Shown here in pieces: positions 27,774 to 36,843 of a stretch of 64,000 nucleotides of DNA. The position numbers were made by a program, and so were the translations under genes. The DNA is from Salinimicrobium sp035607535 (GTDB lineage: Bacteria; Bacteroidota; Bacteroidia; Flavobacteriales; Flavobacteriaceae). The stretch spans positions 100,066 through 164,065 of the forward strand of contig NZ_JAYDZX010000010.1 of the NCBI RefSeq assembly GCF_035607535.1, written 5' to 3'. The notes beneath the pieces are model-generated. The model saw nothing but the letters and a program-made list of their open reading frames with translations, was not told where the DNA came from and made no database searches. Positions within the stretch are counted from its first letter, which is position 1, and the number at the start of each line of letters is the position of its first letter.

Positions 27774-28331
27774 TTGCATCAGCTTCTAAAGAAATATTCT
27801 ACGGTAATTAAGTTCATTTTTACCTTTTTAGGCACCTATCTCTTTTTGGCGCTGCTGTACAATATCTATCTGCAGAATTATTCTTCGGCTGTTTACTATC
27901 CCGATTACCTGACGCATTTGGTTGCTTTGCAAAGCGAAGCCGTGGTTTCTGCTCTCGGTTACGAATCCCATCTTAGATCTGGTTTTCCTGAGGCCACCAT
28001 GCATCTTTATATTGGAGAAAAATTTGTGGCCAGGATAATAGAAGGTTGCAATGCAGCAAGCATAATCATACTTTTTGTCTCCTTTATGCTGGCTTTTTCG
28101 GGCCGTTTGAAGACGACGCTTTTCTTTACGCTGGCAGGAGCGGTAGTGATCTACGTGACCAATATTCTAAGGATCGCACTTATGGCTATAGGGATCTTTG
28201 AATATCCATGGCACGCACACTTCTTGCATTCCATAGCCTTTCCCCTGGTGATCTATGGAGTAGTTTTCCTGCTATGGGTGCTATGGATTGCCATTTATTC
28301 AAAACAGATAAGGTATGAAAGCAGTCACTAA
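27774..28331 (+). CDS. xrtF: Exosortase family protein XrtF
   Basis: A 185-residue membrane cysteine transpeptidase of the exosortase/archaeosortase superfamily. Expected active-site residues are Cys92 in IIEGCNAASI, Arg133 in TNILRIALM and a His in the HAHFLHS cluster (147-152), set in five to six membrane helices. The family cleaves C-terminal sorting tails (PEP-CTERM-like) from exported proteins. The start is a TTG 21 bp after a -7 element; no ATG or GTG is available upstream before an in-frame stop. The next gene, its usual partner, overlaps it by 17 bp. No substrate with a recognisable tail was seen in this window. Confidence 0.88.
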   Translation: MHQLLKKYSTVIKFIFTFLGTYLFLALLYNIYLQNYSSAVYYPDYLTHLVALQSEAVVSALGYESHLRSGFPEATMHLYIGEKFVARIIEGCNAASIIILFVSFMLAFSGRLKTTLFFTLAGAVVIYVTNILRIALMAIGIFEYPWHAHFLHSIAFPLVIYGVVFLLWVLWIAIYSKQIRYESSH

Positions 28332-28755
28332 GATCTTGATCATACTTGGTTTAGTAGGGTTGCTGGCGCTGGTAAGAATGTATGAATACAGGTTCTTTTA
28401 CGATCCTTTCATGTATTTTTTTGAAAAGCAATATATGGACGGAGAGAGCATTGCTTTCCCCGCTTACATGTTCTGGAACGTTTTCTGGAGATTTTTGGTA
28501 AATACCCTTATCTCTTTACTTATTCTTTATGTGGCCTTTCAAAACAGGAGCATTATAAAATTTTCGGTCCTTATTTATGCCGGCTTCTTTATTGTGTTGT
28601 TCCCTTTATTCGTCTACCTCATGCATCACGTGCAGCCGGAAGATTATCTGGCAGCCTTTTATGTCCGCAGATTTTTGGCGCATCCGGTACTGGTTCTGCT
28701 GTTACTTCCTGCTTTTTATTATTATCGAATTCAATCGGAATCTTCCACGAACTGA
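28315..28755 (+). CDS. Exosortase F system-associated membrane protein
   Basis: A 146-residue protein with four membrane helices. It matches the small flavobacterial family that is always next to XrtF: N-terminal helix, RMYEYRFFYDPFMYFFE loop, a central segment with FWRFLVNTLISLLILY, and a C-terminal helix. It overlaps xrtF by 17 bp, indicating coupled translation. Biochemical role unknown; an accessory to XrtF is inferred from its invariant linkage. Confidence 0.85.
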   Translation: MKAVTKILIILGLVGLLALVRMYEYRFFYDPFMYFFEKQYMDGESIAFPAYMFWNVFWRFLVNTLISLLILYVAFQNRSIIKFSVLIYAGFFIVLFPLFVYLMHHVQPEDYLAAFYVRRFLAHPVLVLLLLPAFYYYRIQSESSTN

Positions 28756-28904
28756 TCCTTTACATTTCAGTTCTTTCCTTGTTCTTCTGTAGCCAGTGTC
28801 AAAAACCAAGTAGTTCAGGATCTGATTCCCTCTTACTTTCTAAATCTCTTGACTTCTTCTTTTTCCATTTTTACCACCTAAGCAGCAGTTATTTAAAATT
28901 TATT

Positions 28905-28912
28905 TACCTTTG
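28905..28912 (+). promoter_or_regulatory. -7 promoter element of the copper island
   Basis: TACCTTTG is an exact TAnnTTTG match. Transcription would start about 5-8 bases further on, at or next to the GTG codon at 28919. This makes the TTG at 28910 an unlikely start and suggests a leaderless or near-leaderless message. Confidence 0.55.
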
Positions 28913-28918
28913 TCTTCT

Positions 28919-29317
28919 GTGAAAACTTTTTTTCAAAAGTCGGGATCTTTGTTAATGGCACTTTTGGTGCTATTCTCTACTATGTCCTTTACTGTAGATA
29001 AACACTTCTGCGGAGAGATCCTGGTGGACCAGGCTGTTTTTTCTGAAGCTAAGACCTGCGGAATGCATTCCGATATGCCCGCTTCGGCTGAAGATGAGTG
29101 CTGTGACGAAGAAAAAGTTTCCGTAGAAGGACAAAAGGAGCTAAAGATATCCTTTGATGATCTGGACCTTGAAAAACAGGTTTTTCTCGCTTCTTTTACC
29201 TGGTCTTATGCCGAACTTTTTGAAGGAGAAGCACAGGCTGAAACTCCTTTTTTTCACTACAAACCACCCTTGCTCGTCTACGACATACATTTGCTCGACG
29301 AGACTTTTCTTATTTGA
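28919..29317 (+). CDS. HYC_CC_PP-type small exported protein (copper-island leader gene)
   Basis: A 132-residue protein starting at GTG. An N-terminal signal or anchor (about residues 9-26, LMALLVLFSTMSFTV) is followed directly by DKHFCGE, then TCGMHSD, DECCDEE, and a Pro-rich end (HYKPPLLVYDIH). These His/Cys, Cys-Cys and Pro-Pro landmarks define the HYC_CC_PP family, of unknown function and found near metal-handling genes in Bacteroidetes. The Cys, His, Met and acidic residues suggest metal binding. It is the first gene of the cus/cop series, 77 bp before cusA. An in-frame TTG nine bases earlier lies inside the promoter. Confidence 0.75.
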   Translation: MKTFFQKSGSLLMALLVLFSTMSFTVDKHFCGEILVDQAVFSEAKTCGMHSDMPASAEDECCDEEKVSVEGQKELKISFDDLDLEKQVFLASFTWSYAELFEGEAQAETPFFHYKPPLLVYDIHLLDETFLI

Positions 29318-29394
29318 TATTGAAATTGATTTTTTAAACCCTGCATGACGGGGTTGCTGTGTTTGTTCACATTTAATCAATTTAATATCAAAGA

Positions 29395-32300
29395 ATGCTT
29401 ACTAAAATAATCCATTATTTCCTTTATAACCGGCTGGTCACATCCCTATTGTTGATCTTCATGATTGGTTGGGGCGTGGTTACTTCTCCTTTCGATTGGG
29501 ATTTCGACCTGCTGCCAAGGGATCCCGTGCCGGTAGATGCAATCCCCGACCTGGGAGAGAATCAACAGATTGTCTTTACCGAATGGCCGGGCCGTTCCCC
29601 ACAGGACATTGAGGATCAGATCACTTATCCCCTCACTACTGCTTTACTCGGTATTCCGGGTGTGGAATCTATTAGAAGTACCTCCATGTTCGGGTTTTCC
29701 AGCATCAATATCATTTTTGATGAAGATGTTGAATTCTACTGGTCCCGTACACGAATTCTGGAAAAGATCAATTCCCTATCTCCCGGCCTTTTGCCCGAAG
29801 ATGCTCAACCTACCTTGGGACCTGATGCTACAGCTCTTGGGCAGGTTTTCTGGTATACTTTAGAAGGAAGGGATTCTGCCGGGAATGTCACGGGAGGCTG
29901 GGACCTGCATGAAATAAGGTCTGTGCAGGATTACTACGTGAAACTCGGTTTAAGCGGAGTGGAAGGTGTTTCAGAAGTTGCTTCTGTCGGTGGATTTGTT
30001 CGCGAATATCAGGTGGATGTTGATCCCGATGCTTTAAAAGCGTTCAATGTTGGAATTGATGAGGTGATGATGGCTGTGAAGAATTCCAATCGTGACATTG
30101 GAGCCAAGACCATTGAAGTGAACAAGGTGGAATATCTGGTTCGAGGGCTCGGTTATATCGAATCCCTGGAAGATATTGAAAATACAGTAGTTGCCGTGAA
30201 TGATAATACCCCGATCCTCATTTCCGATATTGGAGTTGTGACCTTGGGTCCGGCAGAAAGACGAGGAATTCTCGACAAGGCAGGAGCTGAGGTCGCGGGA
30301 GGAGTGGTGGTTGCCCGCTATGGCTCTAATCCTCTCGCGGTGATCAATAATGTCAAAGACAAGATTGAAGAGATCGCACCGGGAATGCCGACTAAAGTGT
30401 TGCAGGATGGAACAGTGAGTAAACTTACTATAGTTCCGTTCTATGATAGAACGCAGTTGATACATGAAACTCTGGGAACGCTCGAAAATGCCCTTTCAGA
30501 CGAGATCCTTATCAGCATCATTGTGGTAATAATTTTAGTGCTGAACCTGCGGGCTTCGATCTTAATTTCCAGCCTGCTGCCCATTGCGGTGCTCATGACC
30601 TTTATTGCAATGCGCTACTTTGGTGTAGACGCCAACGTGGTCGCGCTTTCGGGGATTGCCATAGCCATTGGAGTCATGGTAGATGTTGGAATTGTGTTTG
30701 TGGAAAACACCCTGCGGCACCTCGAGTTTCCGGAAAACAGGAATGCAAAAGGTTCAAAACTTCTGGAAGTAATCAGAACGGCAACCATAGAAGTCGGTCC
30801 GGCCGTCACCACTGCTTTAGCCACTACCGTAGTGAGTTTTCTTCCGGTTTTCTTTATGGAAAATGCCGAAGGAAAACTCTTCATCCCGTTAGCCTTTACA
30901 AAAACCTTTGCTTTGGTAGCAGCCTTTTTATTGGGCATAATGGTGCTGCCAATGCTATCTTATTACTTCTTCTCTTTCAGACTGAAAAAGGATAGGGTAA
31001 ACCTCATCTGGAACTACAGCCTTATCGCCGGCGGAATAATCCTTTCACTCCTCTTCGGAATGTGGTTGCCACTGGCGCTAACGATCATAGGAATCCTTAG
31101 AATACTTGAGCCTAAGAGCCGTGGGTTCCTTGGAAAATATTCAAAAGAAATTTCCCTGTTCATCATCCTGGCGGTAACGATCTTCTTCCTCACCACACAC
31201 TGGATGCCATTGGGAGTAAGAAATTCTATTATTGAAAATTACTTGTTTGTGATCATTCTTTTGATGATCACTCTTGCTGCGTTGTTAGCCGTGGTGAGGT
31301 TCTATGAAGATATTCTTAAGTGGTGTCTCGAGAACAAGAAAACTTTCCTAATGCTTCCGGTGATCACCATTTCGATCGGATTATTGATCTGGCAGGGGTT
31401 CCCAAAGATCTTCGGATTTCTTGGAGACGGTGCCGAAGAGATTGGCTGGGAAATAAGAGAAACGGCTGCCTGGGAAAATGCTTCCGAAGCTTTTCCCGGA
31501 GTAGGAAAGGAATTTATGCCAACCCTTAACGAGGGAAGCTTTTTGCTGATGCCTACCGCCATGCCACATCTTGGAATTGAAGGCAGTAAAGAAGTACTTC
31601 AAAAACTTGACATGGCAGTTACAAATATTCCTGAAGTAGAAGTAGCTGTTGGGAAGCTGGGAAGAGCAGAGACGGCAATTGATCCCGCTCCAATTTCCAT
31701 GTACGAGAATGTGATCAATTATAAGCCCGAGTACATGCTGAATGAAAAGGGTGAAATGCAGCGCTTCCGGGTAGATGATGAGGGGAACTTCATCTTAAAA
31801 TCGGGAGAAGCTTTCCCTAATGAAGAAGCTGTTATGGGGAATATAACAGCTAATGACCTTATCCCCGATGAAGATGGTGAGTACTTCAGAAACTGGAGAG
31901 ACCACATTAACAGCCCCGATGATATTTGGAACGAGATCGTTGCTGCCACACGATTGCCGGGAATAACCTCTGCGCCCAAGCTGCAGCCTATCGAAACCCG
32001 GCTGGTGATGCTGCAAACGGGAATGCGGGCTCCAATGGGAATCAAAGTTTATGGACCCGATCTGGAAACCATCCAGGCTTTTGGGTTTAAACTGGAAGAG
32101 ATTCTTAAGCAAGTACCAACGGTCAAGGAAGAAGCCGTTTTTGCCGACAGAATTGTTGGGAAACCTTACCTGGAATTGGACATCAACCGGCAGAAAATTG
32201 CCCGATATGGTCTTAGCATTGAAAAAGTGCAGCAAACCATTGAAACTGCCATCGGCGGAATGGAGATCACTACTACCGTTGAAGGTAGGAAACGTTATCC

Positions 32301-33225
32301 TGTTCGGGTGCGTTATCCACGGGAACTGCGAAATTCACCCGAAGAAATAGAACAGATTTTGGTGCCAACACCAACCGGAGCGCAAATTCCCCTGGGACAA
32401 CTGGTGGATGTGAGGTATGTTAAAGGTCCGCAGATGATCAAAAGTGAGGACACCTTTTTAGTGGGTTATGTGCTGTTTGACAAAAAACAGGATTTTGCAG
32501 AAGTCGATGTGGTCAATGATGCGCAGGATCTAATTGCCGAAAAAATAGCACTGGGTGAACTGGTGGTGCCACAGGGAGTGAGCTTTGAATTTTCAGGGAA
32601 TTATGAGAATCAGGTGCGGGCAGTGAAAAGACTGGCTATTGTGATCCCAATTTCACTGATCATCATTTTCCTATTGCTCTATTTTCAATTCAAAACAGTA
32701 ATCGCTTCCACGATACATTTTTCGGGAGTATTTGTTGCCTTTGCCGGCGGATTCATCATGATCTGGCTATACGGTCAGCCGTGGTTCCTGGACTTCAGCA
32801 TTTCGGGAATGAACATGCGGGACCTGTTCCAAATGGGCACGATCAATTTGAGTGTTGCGGTTTGGGTAGGATTTATCGCCCTGTTTGGGATCGCTACAGA
32901 TGACGGGGTGCTCATGGGAACCTACATCCACCAGGTCTTTGAGAAGCGGGATCCACAATCAGTTCCGGCTGTAAGAGCTGCAGTGCTCGAAGCCGGTAAA
33001 AAGCGGGTAAGACCGGCAATGATGACCACGGCCGTAACAATAATTGCCCTTTTCCCGGTTCTTACCTCCACAGGAAAAGGGGCCGACATCATGGTACCCA
33101 TGGCAATTCCAATTGTAGGAGGAATGGTGATACAGATCATGACCATCTTTGTGGTTCCCGTGCTGCAGGCAATTTGGCGTGAAACAGTAGTCACAAGAAA
33201 CTCAAACAAAACAACAGCAGAATGA
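29395..33225 (+). CDS. cusA: CusA/CzcA-type heavy-metal RND efflux pump
   Basis: A 1276-residue inner membrane pump that moves Cu(I)/Ag(I) through a CusCBA tripartite complex. The proton-relay Asp430 is in GIAIAIGVMVDVGIV. All three methionines equivalent to the E. coli CusA metal site are present: Met719 in FLLMPT, Met769 in PISMYE and Met872 in VMLQTG. This favours monovalent copper or silver over divalent metals. It is about 230 residues longer than CusA: about 120 extra residues with added membrane helices lie after the sixth helix (about 515-640), and about 54 extra acidic residues lie between Met769 and Met872. It overlaps the next gene by 4 bp. Confidence 0.93.
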   Translation: MLTKIIHYFLYNRLVTSLLLIFMIGWGVVTSPFDWDFDLLPRDPVPVDAIPDLGENQQIVFTEWPGRSPQDIEDQITYPLTTALLGIPGVESIRSTSMFGFSSINIIFDEDVEFYWSRTRILEKINSLSPGLLPEDAQPTLGPDATALGQVFWYTLEGRDSAGNVTGGWDLHEIRSVQDYYVKLGLSGVEGVSEVASVGGFVREYQVDVDPDALKAFNVGIDEVMMAVKNSNRDIGAKTIEVNKVEYLVRGLGYIESLEDIENTVVAVNDNTPILISDIGVVTLGPAERRGILDKAGAEVAGGVVVARYGSNPLAVINNVKDKIEEIAPGMPTKVLQDGTVSKLTIVPFYDRTQLIHETLGTLENALSDEILISIIVVIILVLNLRASILISSLLPIAVLMTFIAMRYFGVDANVVALSGIAIAIGVMVDVGIVFVENTLRHLEFPENRNAKGSKLLEVIRTATIEVGPAVTTALATTVVSFLPVFFMENAEGKLFIPLAFTKTFALVAAFLLGIMVLPMLSYYFFSFRLKKDRVNLIWNYSLIAGGIILSLLFGMWLPLALTIIGILRILEPKSRGFLGKYSKEISLFIILAVTIFFLTTHWMPLGVRNSIIENYLFVIILLMITLAALLAVVRFYEDILKWCLENKKTFLMLPVITISIGLLIWQGFPKIFGFLGDGAEEIGWEIRETAAWENASEAFPGVGKEFMPTLNEGSFLLMPTAMPHLGIEGSKEVLQKLDMAVTNIPEVEVAVGKLGRAETAIDPAPISMYENVINYKPEYMLNEKGEMQRFRVDDEGNFILKSGEAFPNEEAVMGNITANDLIPDEDGEYFRNWRDHINSPDDIWNEIVAATRLPGITSAPKLQPIETRLVMLQTGMRAPMGIKVYGPDLETIQAFGFKLEEILKQVPTVKEEAVFADRIVGKPYLELDINRQKIARYGLSIEKVQQTIETAIGGMEITTTVEGRKRYPVRVRYPRELRNSPEEIEQILVPTPTGAQIPLGQLVDVRYVKGPQMIKSEDTFLVGYVLFDKKQDFAEVDVVNDAQDLIAEKIALGELVVPQGVSFEFSGNYENQVRAVKRLAIVIPISLIIIFLLLYFQFKTVIASTIHFSGVFVAFAGGFIMIWLYGQPWFLDFSISGMNMRDLFQMGTINLSVAVWVGFIALFGIATDDGVLMGTYIHQVFEKRDPQSVPAVRAAVLEAGKKRVRPAMMTTAVTIIALFPVLTSTGKGADIMVPMAIPIVGGMVIQIMTIFVVPVLQAIWRETVVTRNSNKTTAE

Positions 33226-34475
33226 AAGATGCTCTAAAAATATCTTTTTTGACAGGTCTGTTTTTTCTTCTTTCGGGAAGCATAGGTGCACAGACTTTGC
33301 AGGATTACCTGTTGATCGCTGCGGAAAATAATCCGAAAGTTAAGGCTGCTTATTCTGAATTTGAAGCAGCATTGCAGGAAGCGCCGCAGGTGAAAAGCCT
33401 GCCCGATCCCACCCTTACGGTTTCCGCTTTTGGGCAAATGGTGGAAACACGACTGGGGCCACAGGAAGCTCGTTTTTCCCTGATGCAGATGTTTCCCTGG
33501 TTTGGGACACTTGAAGCACGGGAAAACGTTGCAAATCTCATGGCTGAAGCTAAATTCCAGGCTTTTCTGGAAACGCGCAATGAGATCCTGTTGCAGGTGA
33601 GTTCCAAATACTACGAGCTCTATGAACTGGAGCAGCAACTTAAGTTTCAACAGGAGAATTTGGAGATCCTTCAGAATTATAAAGACCTTGCCCTGTCACG
33701 CGTAAGTGCCGGTAGCGGAGCTTTATCTGACGTTCTACAGGCCGACCTGCTTCGGAACGAATCTGTGACCGGGCTGGAAGTGATAAGACTGAAGCAGGAT
33801 GCTTTGCGGGCGCAATTCAATGCTCTGCTGAATCGGGAAAAGTCTGAAGCAGTTGTGGTGCAAACGCAAATAGAAATACTTCCCGAAAATGCCATTTTTG
33901 ACACCTTAGTGGAAGGCAATCCTCAACTGGAAGAACTGGAGCATATGGCAGCTTCGGCAAGGGCGAGGGAAGAACTGGCCAGGAAGGAGGGGATGCCAAA
34001 TGTAGGTATTGGGCTGGATTACGTGATCGTTGGGGAGAGAATGGACATGGCAATAGAAGATAACGGGCGAGATGCTATTATGCCGATGCTTTCTGTGAGT
34101 CTGCCCATCTTCCGCGGAAAATATAAAGCAGCGCGCAAACAGGCAGCCTTTATGGCCGAAAGTTATGAGCAGCGAAAAGAGGGAGTTGAAAATCAACTTC
34201 TGGCCGACCTTGAGACAGCTCTTTTTGAGGTAAGGGAGGCAAGGGCAATGTTGGAACTTTATGAGCGCCAGGTGGAAAGTTCGGAACAGGTGCTCAATCT
34301 TCTGCTTTCTTCTTATCGCAACGCAGCATCAAATTTTGAAGAGGTGCTACGGGTGCGACAGGAACTACTAAAATATCAACTGGCGGTTGCCGGGGCAGAA
34401 GCCGGTTATCTAACCGCATTGGCAAAAATCGATTATTTATCGGGTAATACTTTGGACTATGACAGGCAGAAATAA
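33222..34475 (+). CDS. TolC family outer membrane efflux protein (CusC/CzcC role)
   Basis: A 417-residue outer membrane channel with a signal peptide (about residues 1-24, ending GAQ). It has two OEP repeats rich in heptad-like helices: one around ENLEILQNYKDLALSRVSAGSGALSDVLQADLLR and the second around LLLSSYRNAASNFEEVLRVRQELLKYQ. The broken-up helices match the TolC periplasmic tunnel. It starts inside the cusA stop codon (ATGA) and overlaps the adaptor gene by 17 bp, so the whole tripartite pump is co-translated. Confidence 0.9.
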   Translation: MKDALKISFLTGLFFLLSGSIGAQTLQDYLLIAAENNPKVKAAYSEFEAALQEAPQVKSLPDPTLTVSAFGQMVETRLGPQEARFSLMQMFPWFGTLEARENVANLMAEAKFQAFLETRNEILLQVSSKYYELYELEQQLKFQQENLEILQNYKDLALSRVSAGSGALSDVLQADLLRNESVTGLEVIRLKQDALRAQFNALLNREKSEAVVVQTQIEILPENAIFDTLVEGNPQLEELEHMAASARAREELARKEGMPNVGIGLDYVIVGERMDMAIEDNGRDAIMPMLSVSLPIFRGKYKAARKQAAFMAESYEQRKEGVENQLLADLETALFEVREARAMLELYERQVESSEQVLNLLLSSYRNAASNFEEVLRVRQELLKYQLAVAGAEAGYLTALAKIDYLSGNTLDYDRQK

Positions 34476-36216
34476 AAATATTCTCATTATCGCAGGTACT
34501 CTTGTCGCAGGAATCCTGCTGGGCTGGCTCTTTTTTGGAGGCAGTGATGAAGTTGCACATGAGCACGAAATGGTGGAAGAAGGACAGGAGACCGTCTGGA
34601 CCTGTTCTATGCACCCACAAATAAGGGCTACTGAACCCGGAAAATGTCCCATTTGCGGAATGGATCTTATTCCGCTGGAAGGTTCAGAGGTGATGGAAAA
34701 TCCGAATGCAGTTCAAATGACCGAATACGCTATGAAGCTGGCAAATATTCAGACGCAGGAGGTGGGAGCAACTTCAGCAGAAAGGGAAATAGAGCTCAGC
34801 GGAAAAGTGGAAGTCGACGAAAGGATCTCCTATACCCAAAGTACGCATGTGCCGGGAAGGATTGAGCGCTTGATGGTCAACTTCACCGGGGAAGAAGTGA
34901 ACCGGGGGCAGGCTCTGGCTGTGGTTTATTCCCCAGAACTTGTCACGGCCCAGGAAGAATTGCTGCAGGCTTACGCCATTCGCAATTCACAACCCGAACT
35001 CTTTGAAGCTGCAAAACAAAAGCTTCGCAACTGGCGGATTGGAGAAAACCAGATCAACCGCATCCTCGAAAGCGGCAAGGCCACCGATCGTTTTACCATC
35101 ACCGCAGATGTGGGTGGCGTGGTGACCGAGAAGCTCGTGGAAGTCGGGGATTATGTGGAACGTGGAATGCCGCTGTACCAGATCGCTGACCTTTCAAAAA
35201 TGTGGGTTTTATTCGACATTTATGAGAGGAATATGGGCATGGTGGAGGTTGGTGATACTGTATATTTCACTGTAGCTTCCATCCCAGGACAAACATTTAC
35301 TGGAACCATAGATTTTATCGACCCTATTATTAACAGGCAAACCCGTGTTGCTACCGCGAGGGTGGAAGTGCCAAATAATAACGACAGGCTTAAGCCCGGA
35401 ATGTTCGTCTCGGGAGTGGTTACAGGCGGCGGGGAGAAAGTTGCTGCAGGATTGATTATTCCGAGGTCCGCAGTACTGTGGACCGGGAAACGCAGTGTTG
35501 TTTATGTCAATGAAGGTACTGCGACAAATCCGCTTTTTGTGTTGCGGGAAGTTGTGCTGGGGCCTCTCCTGGGAACTGCCTATGTGGTTGAGGAAGGCCT
35601 TAATGCGGGAGATGAGATCGTGGTGAACGGAACTTTCACTGTTGATGCCGCAGCTCAGCTTGCTGGAAAACCGAGTATGATGAACCCCGAGACGGCAACT
35701 ACGGCCGGTGCGCCCATGGATGTGAGGCAGTATCTAAAGCAGGGAGGGAATAATTTTAGAGCTCAGACTTCAGAAGAATTTCAGCAGCAATTGGGAGGTC
35801 TTGTAGAGGTATATCTCGAGCTTAAAGATGCGCTGGTGGAAGGAAGAGCAAAAGAAAGTTTAACTTTGACAAAGGAATTTGCACAAGCGCTTCAGCAGGT
35901 AGAAGCAGCAGGATTGACAGGGGATGCGGAGAAATTTTGGCAAGAGAAGAAGCGGTTCCTGTTGCAACATTCCGAAGAAGGACTTAATACAGCTAATCTT
36001 GAAAAGCAAAGGGAGAATTTTATTTATCTTTCTGAAGCGCTTATCAAAACAGTGGCTGCTTTTGGCCTGCAGAACAAGACTGTTTATGTGGATTACTGCC
36101 CAATGGCAAATTCAGATAAAGGCGCTTACTGGCTTAGTGATGCGGCCGAAATAAGAAACCCGTACTACGGTGATGCGATGCTCACCTGCGGGGAAATAGT
36201 AGAACAAATACAATAG
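34459..36216 (+). CDS. cusB: Efflux RND periplasmic adaptor with N-terminal metal-binding and C-terminal DUF3347 domains
   Basis: A 585-residue membrane fusion protein. The N-terminal helix (residues 8-26) is followed by a heavy-metal-binding zinc-ribbon-like motif CSMHPQIRATEPGKCPICGM, then the barrel-sandwich/hairpin adaptor core (VPGRIERLMVNFTGEEV, KLVEVGDYVERGMPLYQIADL). The last 150 residues form a DUF3347 domain ending with YCPMANSDKGAYWL and NPYYGDAMLTCGE. Cys, Met and His in both added domains suggest that it delivers or senses copper for CusA. The DUF3347 domain is repeated as a separate protein in the next gene. Confidence 0.9.
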   Translation: MTGRNKNILIIAGTLVAGILLGWLFFGGSDEVAHEHEMVEEGQETVWTCSMHPQIRATEPGKCPICGMDLIPLEGSEVMENPNAVQMTEYAMKLANIQTQEVGATSAEREIELSGKVEVDERISYTQSTHVPGRIERLMVNFTGEEVNRGQALAVVYSPELVTAQEELLQAYAIRNSQPELFEAAKQKLRNWRIGENQINRILESGKATDRFTITADVGGVVTEKLVEVGDYVERGMPLYQIADLSKMWVLFDIYERNMGMVEVGDTVYFTVASIPGQTFTGTIDFIDPIINRQTRVATARVEVPNNNDRLKPGMFVSGVVTGGGEKVAAGLIIPRSAVLWTGKRSVVYVNEGTATNPLFVLREVVLGPLLGTAYVVEEGLNAGDEIVVNGTFTVDAAAQLAGKPSMMNPETATTAGAPMDVRQYLKQGGNNFRAQTSEEFQQQLGGLVEVYLELKDALVEGRAKESLTLTKEFAQALQQVEAAGLTGDAEKFWQEKKRFLLQHSEEGLNTANLEKQRENFIYLSEALIKTVAAFGLQNKTVYVDYCPMANSDKGAYWLSDAAEIRNPYYGDAMLTCGEIVEQIQ

Positions 36217-36241
36217 AAAAATCAATTTAAACAACAGAAAA

Positions 36242-36841
36242 ATGAAAAGAACAAAAATGACAATGCTGGCTTTGGCAGGAGCTTTTTTACTGGCTTCCTG
36301 TGGAGAGACAAAAAAAGAAAATGAAATAGAAGACGGTGCGATGCCAATGCAGAATGAAATGCACATGGAGGAGACCGATGACCACGACATGGGCGAAATG
36401 AGCGCTAATCTTGACGACGGGCAGTCTGGGGCAGTTGGTTTTAGGGATGAGAAAATGGGTGAAGCATATCAACATTATATGCACATTAAAACTGCACTTG
36501 TAAACACCAACGCAGAAGAAGCTCAAAGCGGCGGGAAGATGCTTGCTGAAGTATTAAACAAAGTTGAAAATAACACAGAGGCACTTGAGGCAGCTCAAAC
36601 CATTGGTAATTCTCAGAACATTAATGAACAAAGAACGGCTTTTGAAGATCTTTCTATGGCAATGGAAGAAATGTTGAGAGGTTCTCTTAGGTCTGGTGAG
36701 GTCTATAAACAATTTTGCCCTATGGCCTTCGACGGGAAAGGTGCTTACTGGCTATCTGCTTCCAAGGAGATCAGAAATCCTTACTACGGGGATAAGATGT
36801 TGAAGTGCGGAAGAGTTGAAGGTACTATTACCGGGAGCTAA
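36242..36841 (+). CDS. DUF3347 lipoprotein, probable periplasmic copper binder
   Basis: A 199-residue lipoprotein (signal ending LASC, Cys20). A Met/His-rich segment follows (MPMQNEMHMEETDDHDMGEM, residues 32-51), typical of periplasmic Cu(I)/Ag(I) binding. The DUF3347 domain runs from about residue 70 and ends with FCPMAFDGKGAYWL and NPYYGDKMLKCG, almost the same as the C-terminus of the adaptor upstream. It probably sequesters copper or passes it to the pump (inference from composition and context). Confidence 0.82.
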   Translation: MKRTKMTMLALAGAFLLASCGETKKENEIEDGAMPMQNEMHMEETDDHDMGEMSANLDDGQSGAVGFRDEKMGEAYQHYMHIKTALVNTNAEEAQSGGKMLAEVLNKVENNTEALEAAQTIGNSQNINEQRTAFEDLSMAMEEMLRGSLRSGEVYKQFCPMAFDGKGAYWLSASKEIRNPYYGDKMLKCGRVEGTITGS

Positions 36842-36843
36842 GC

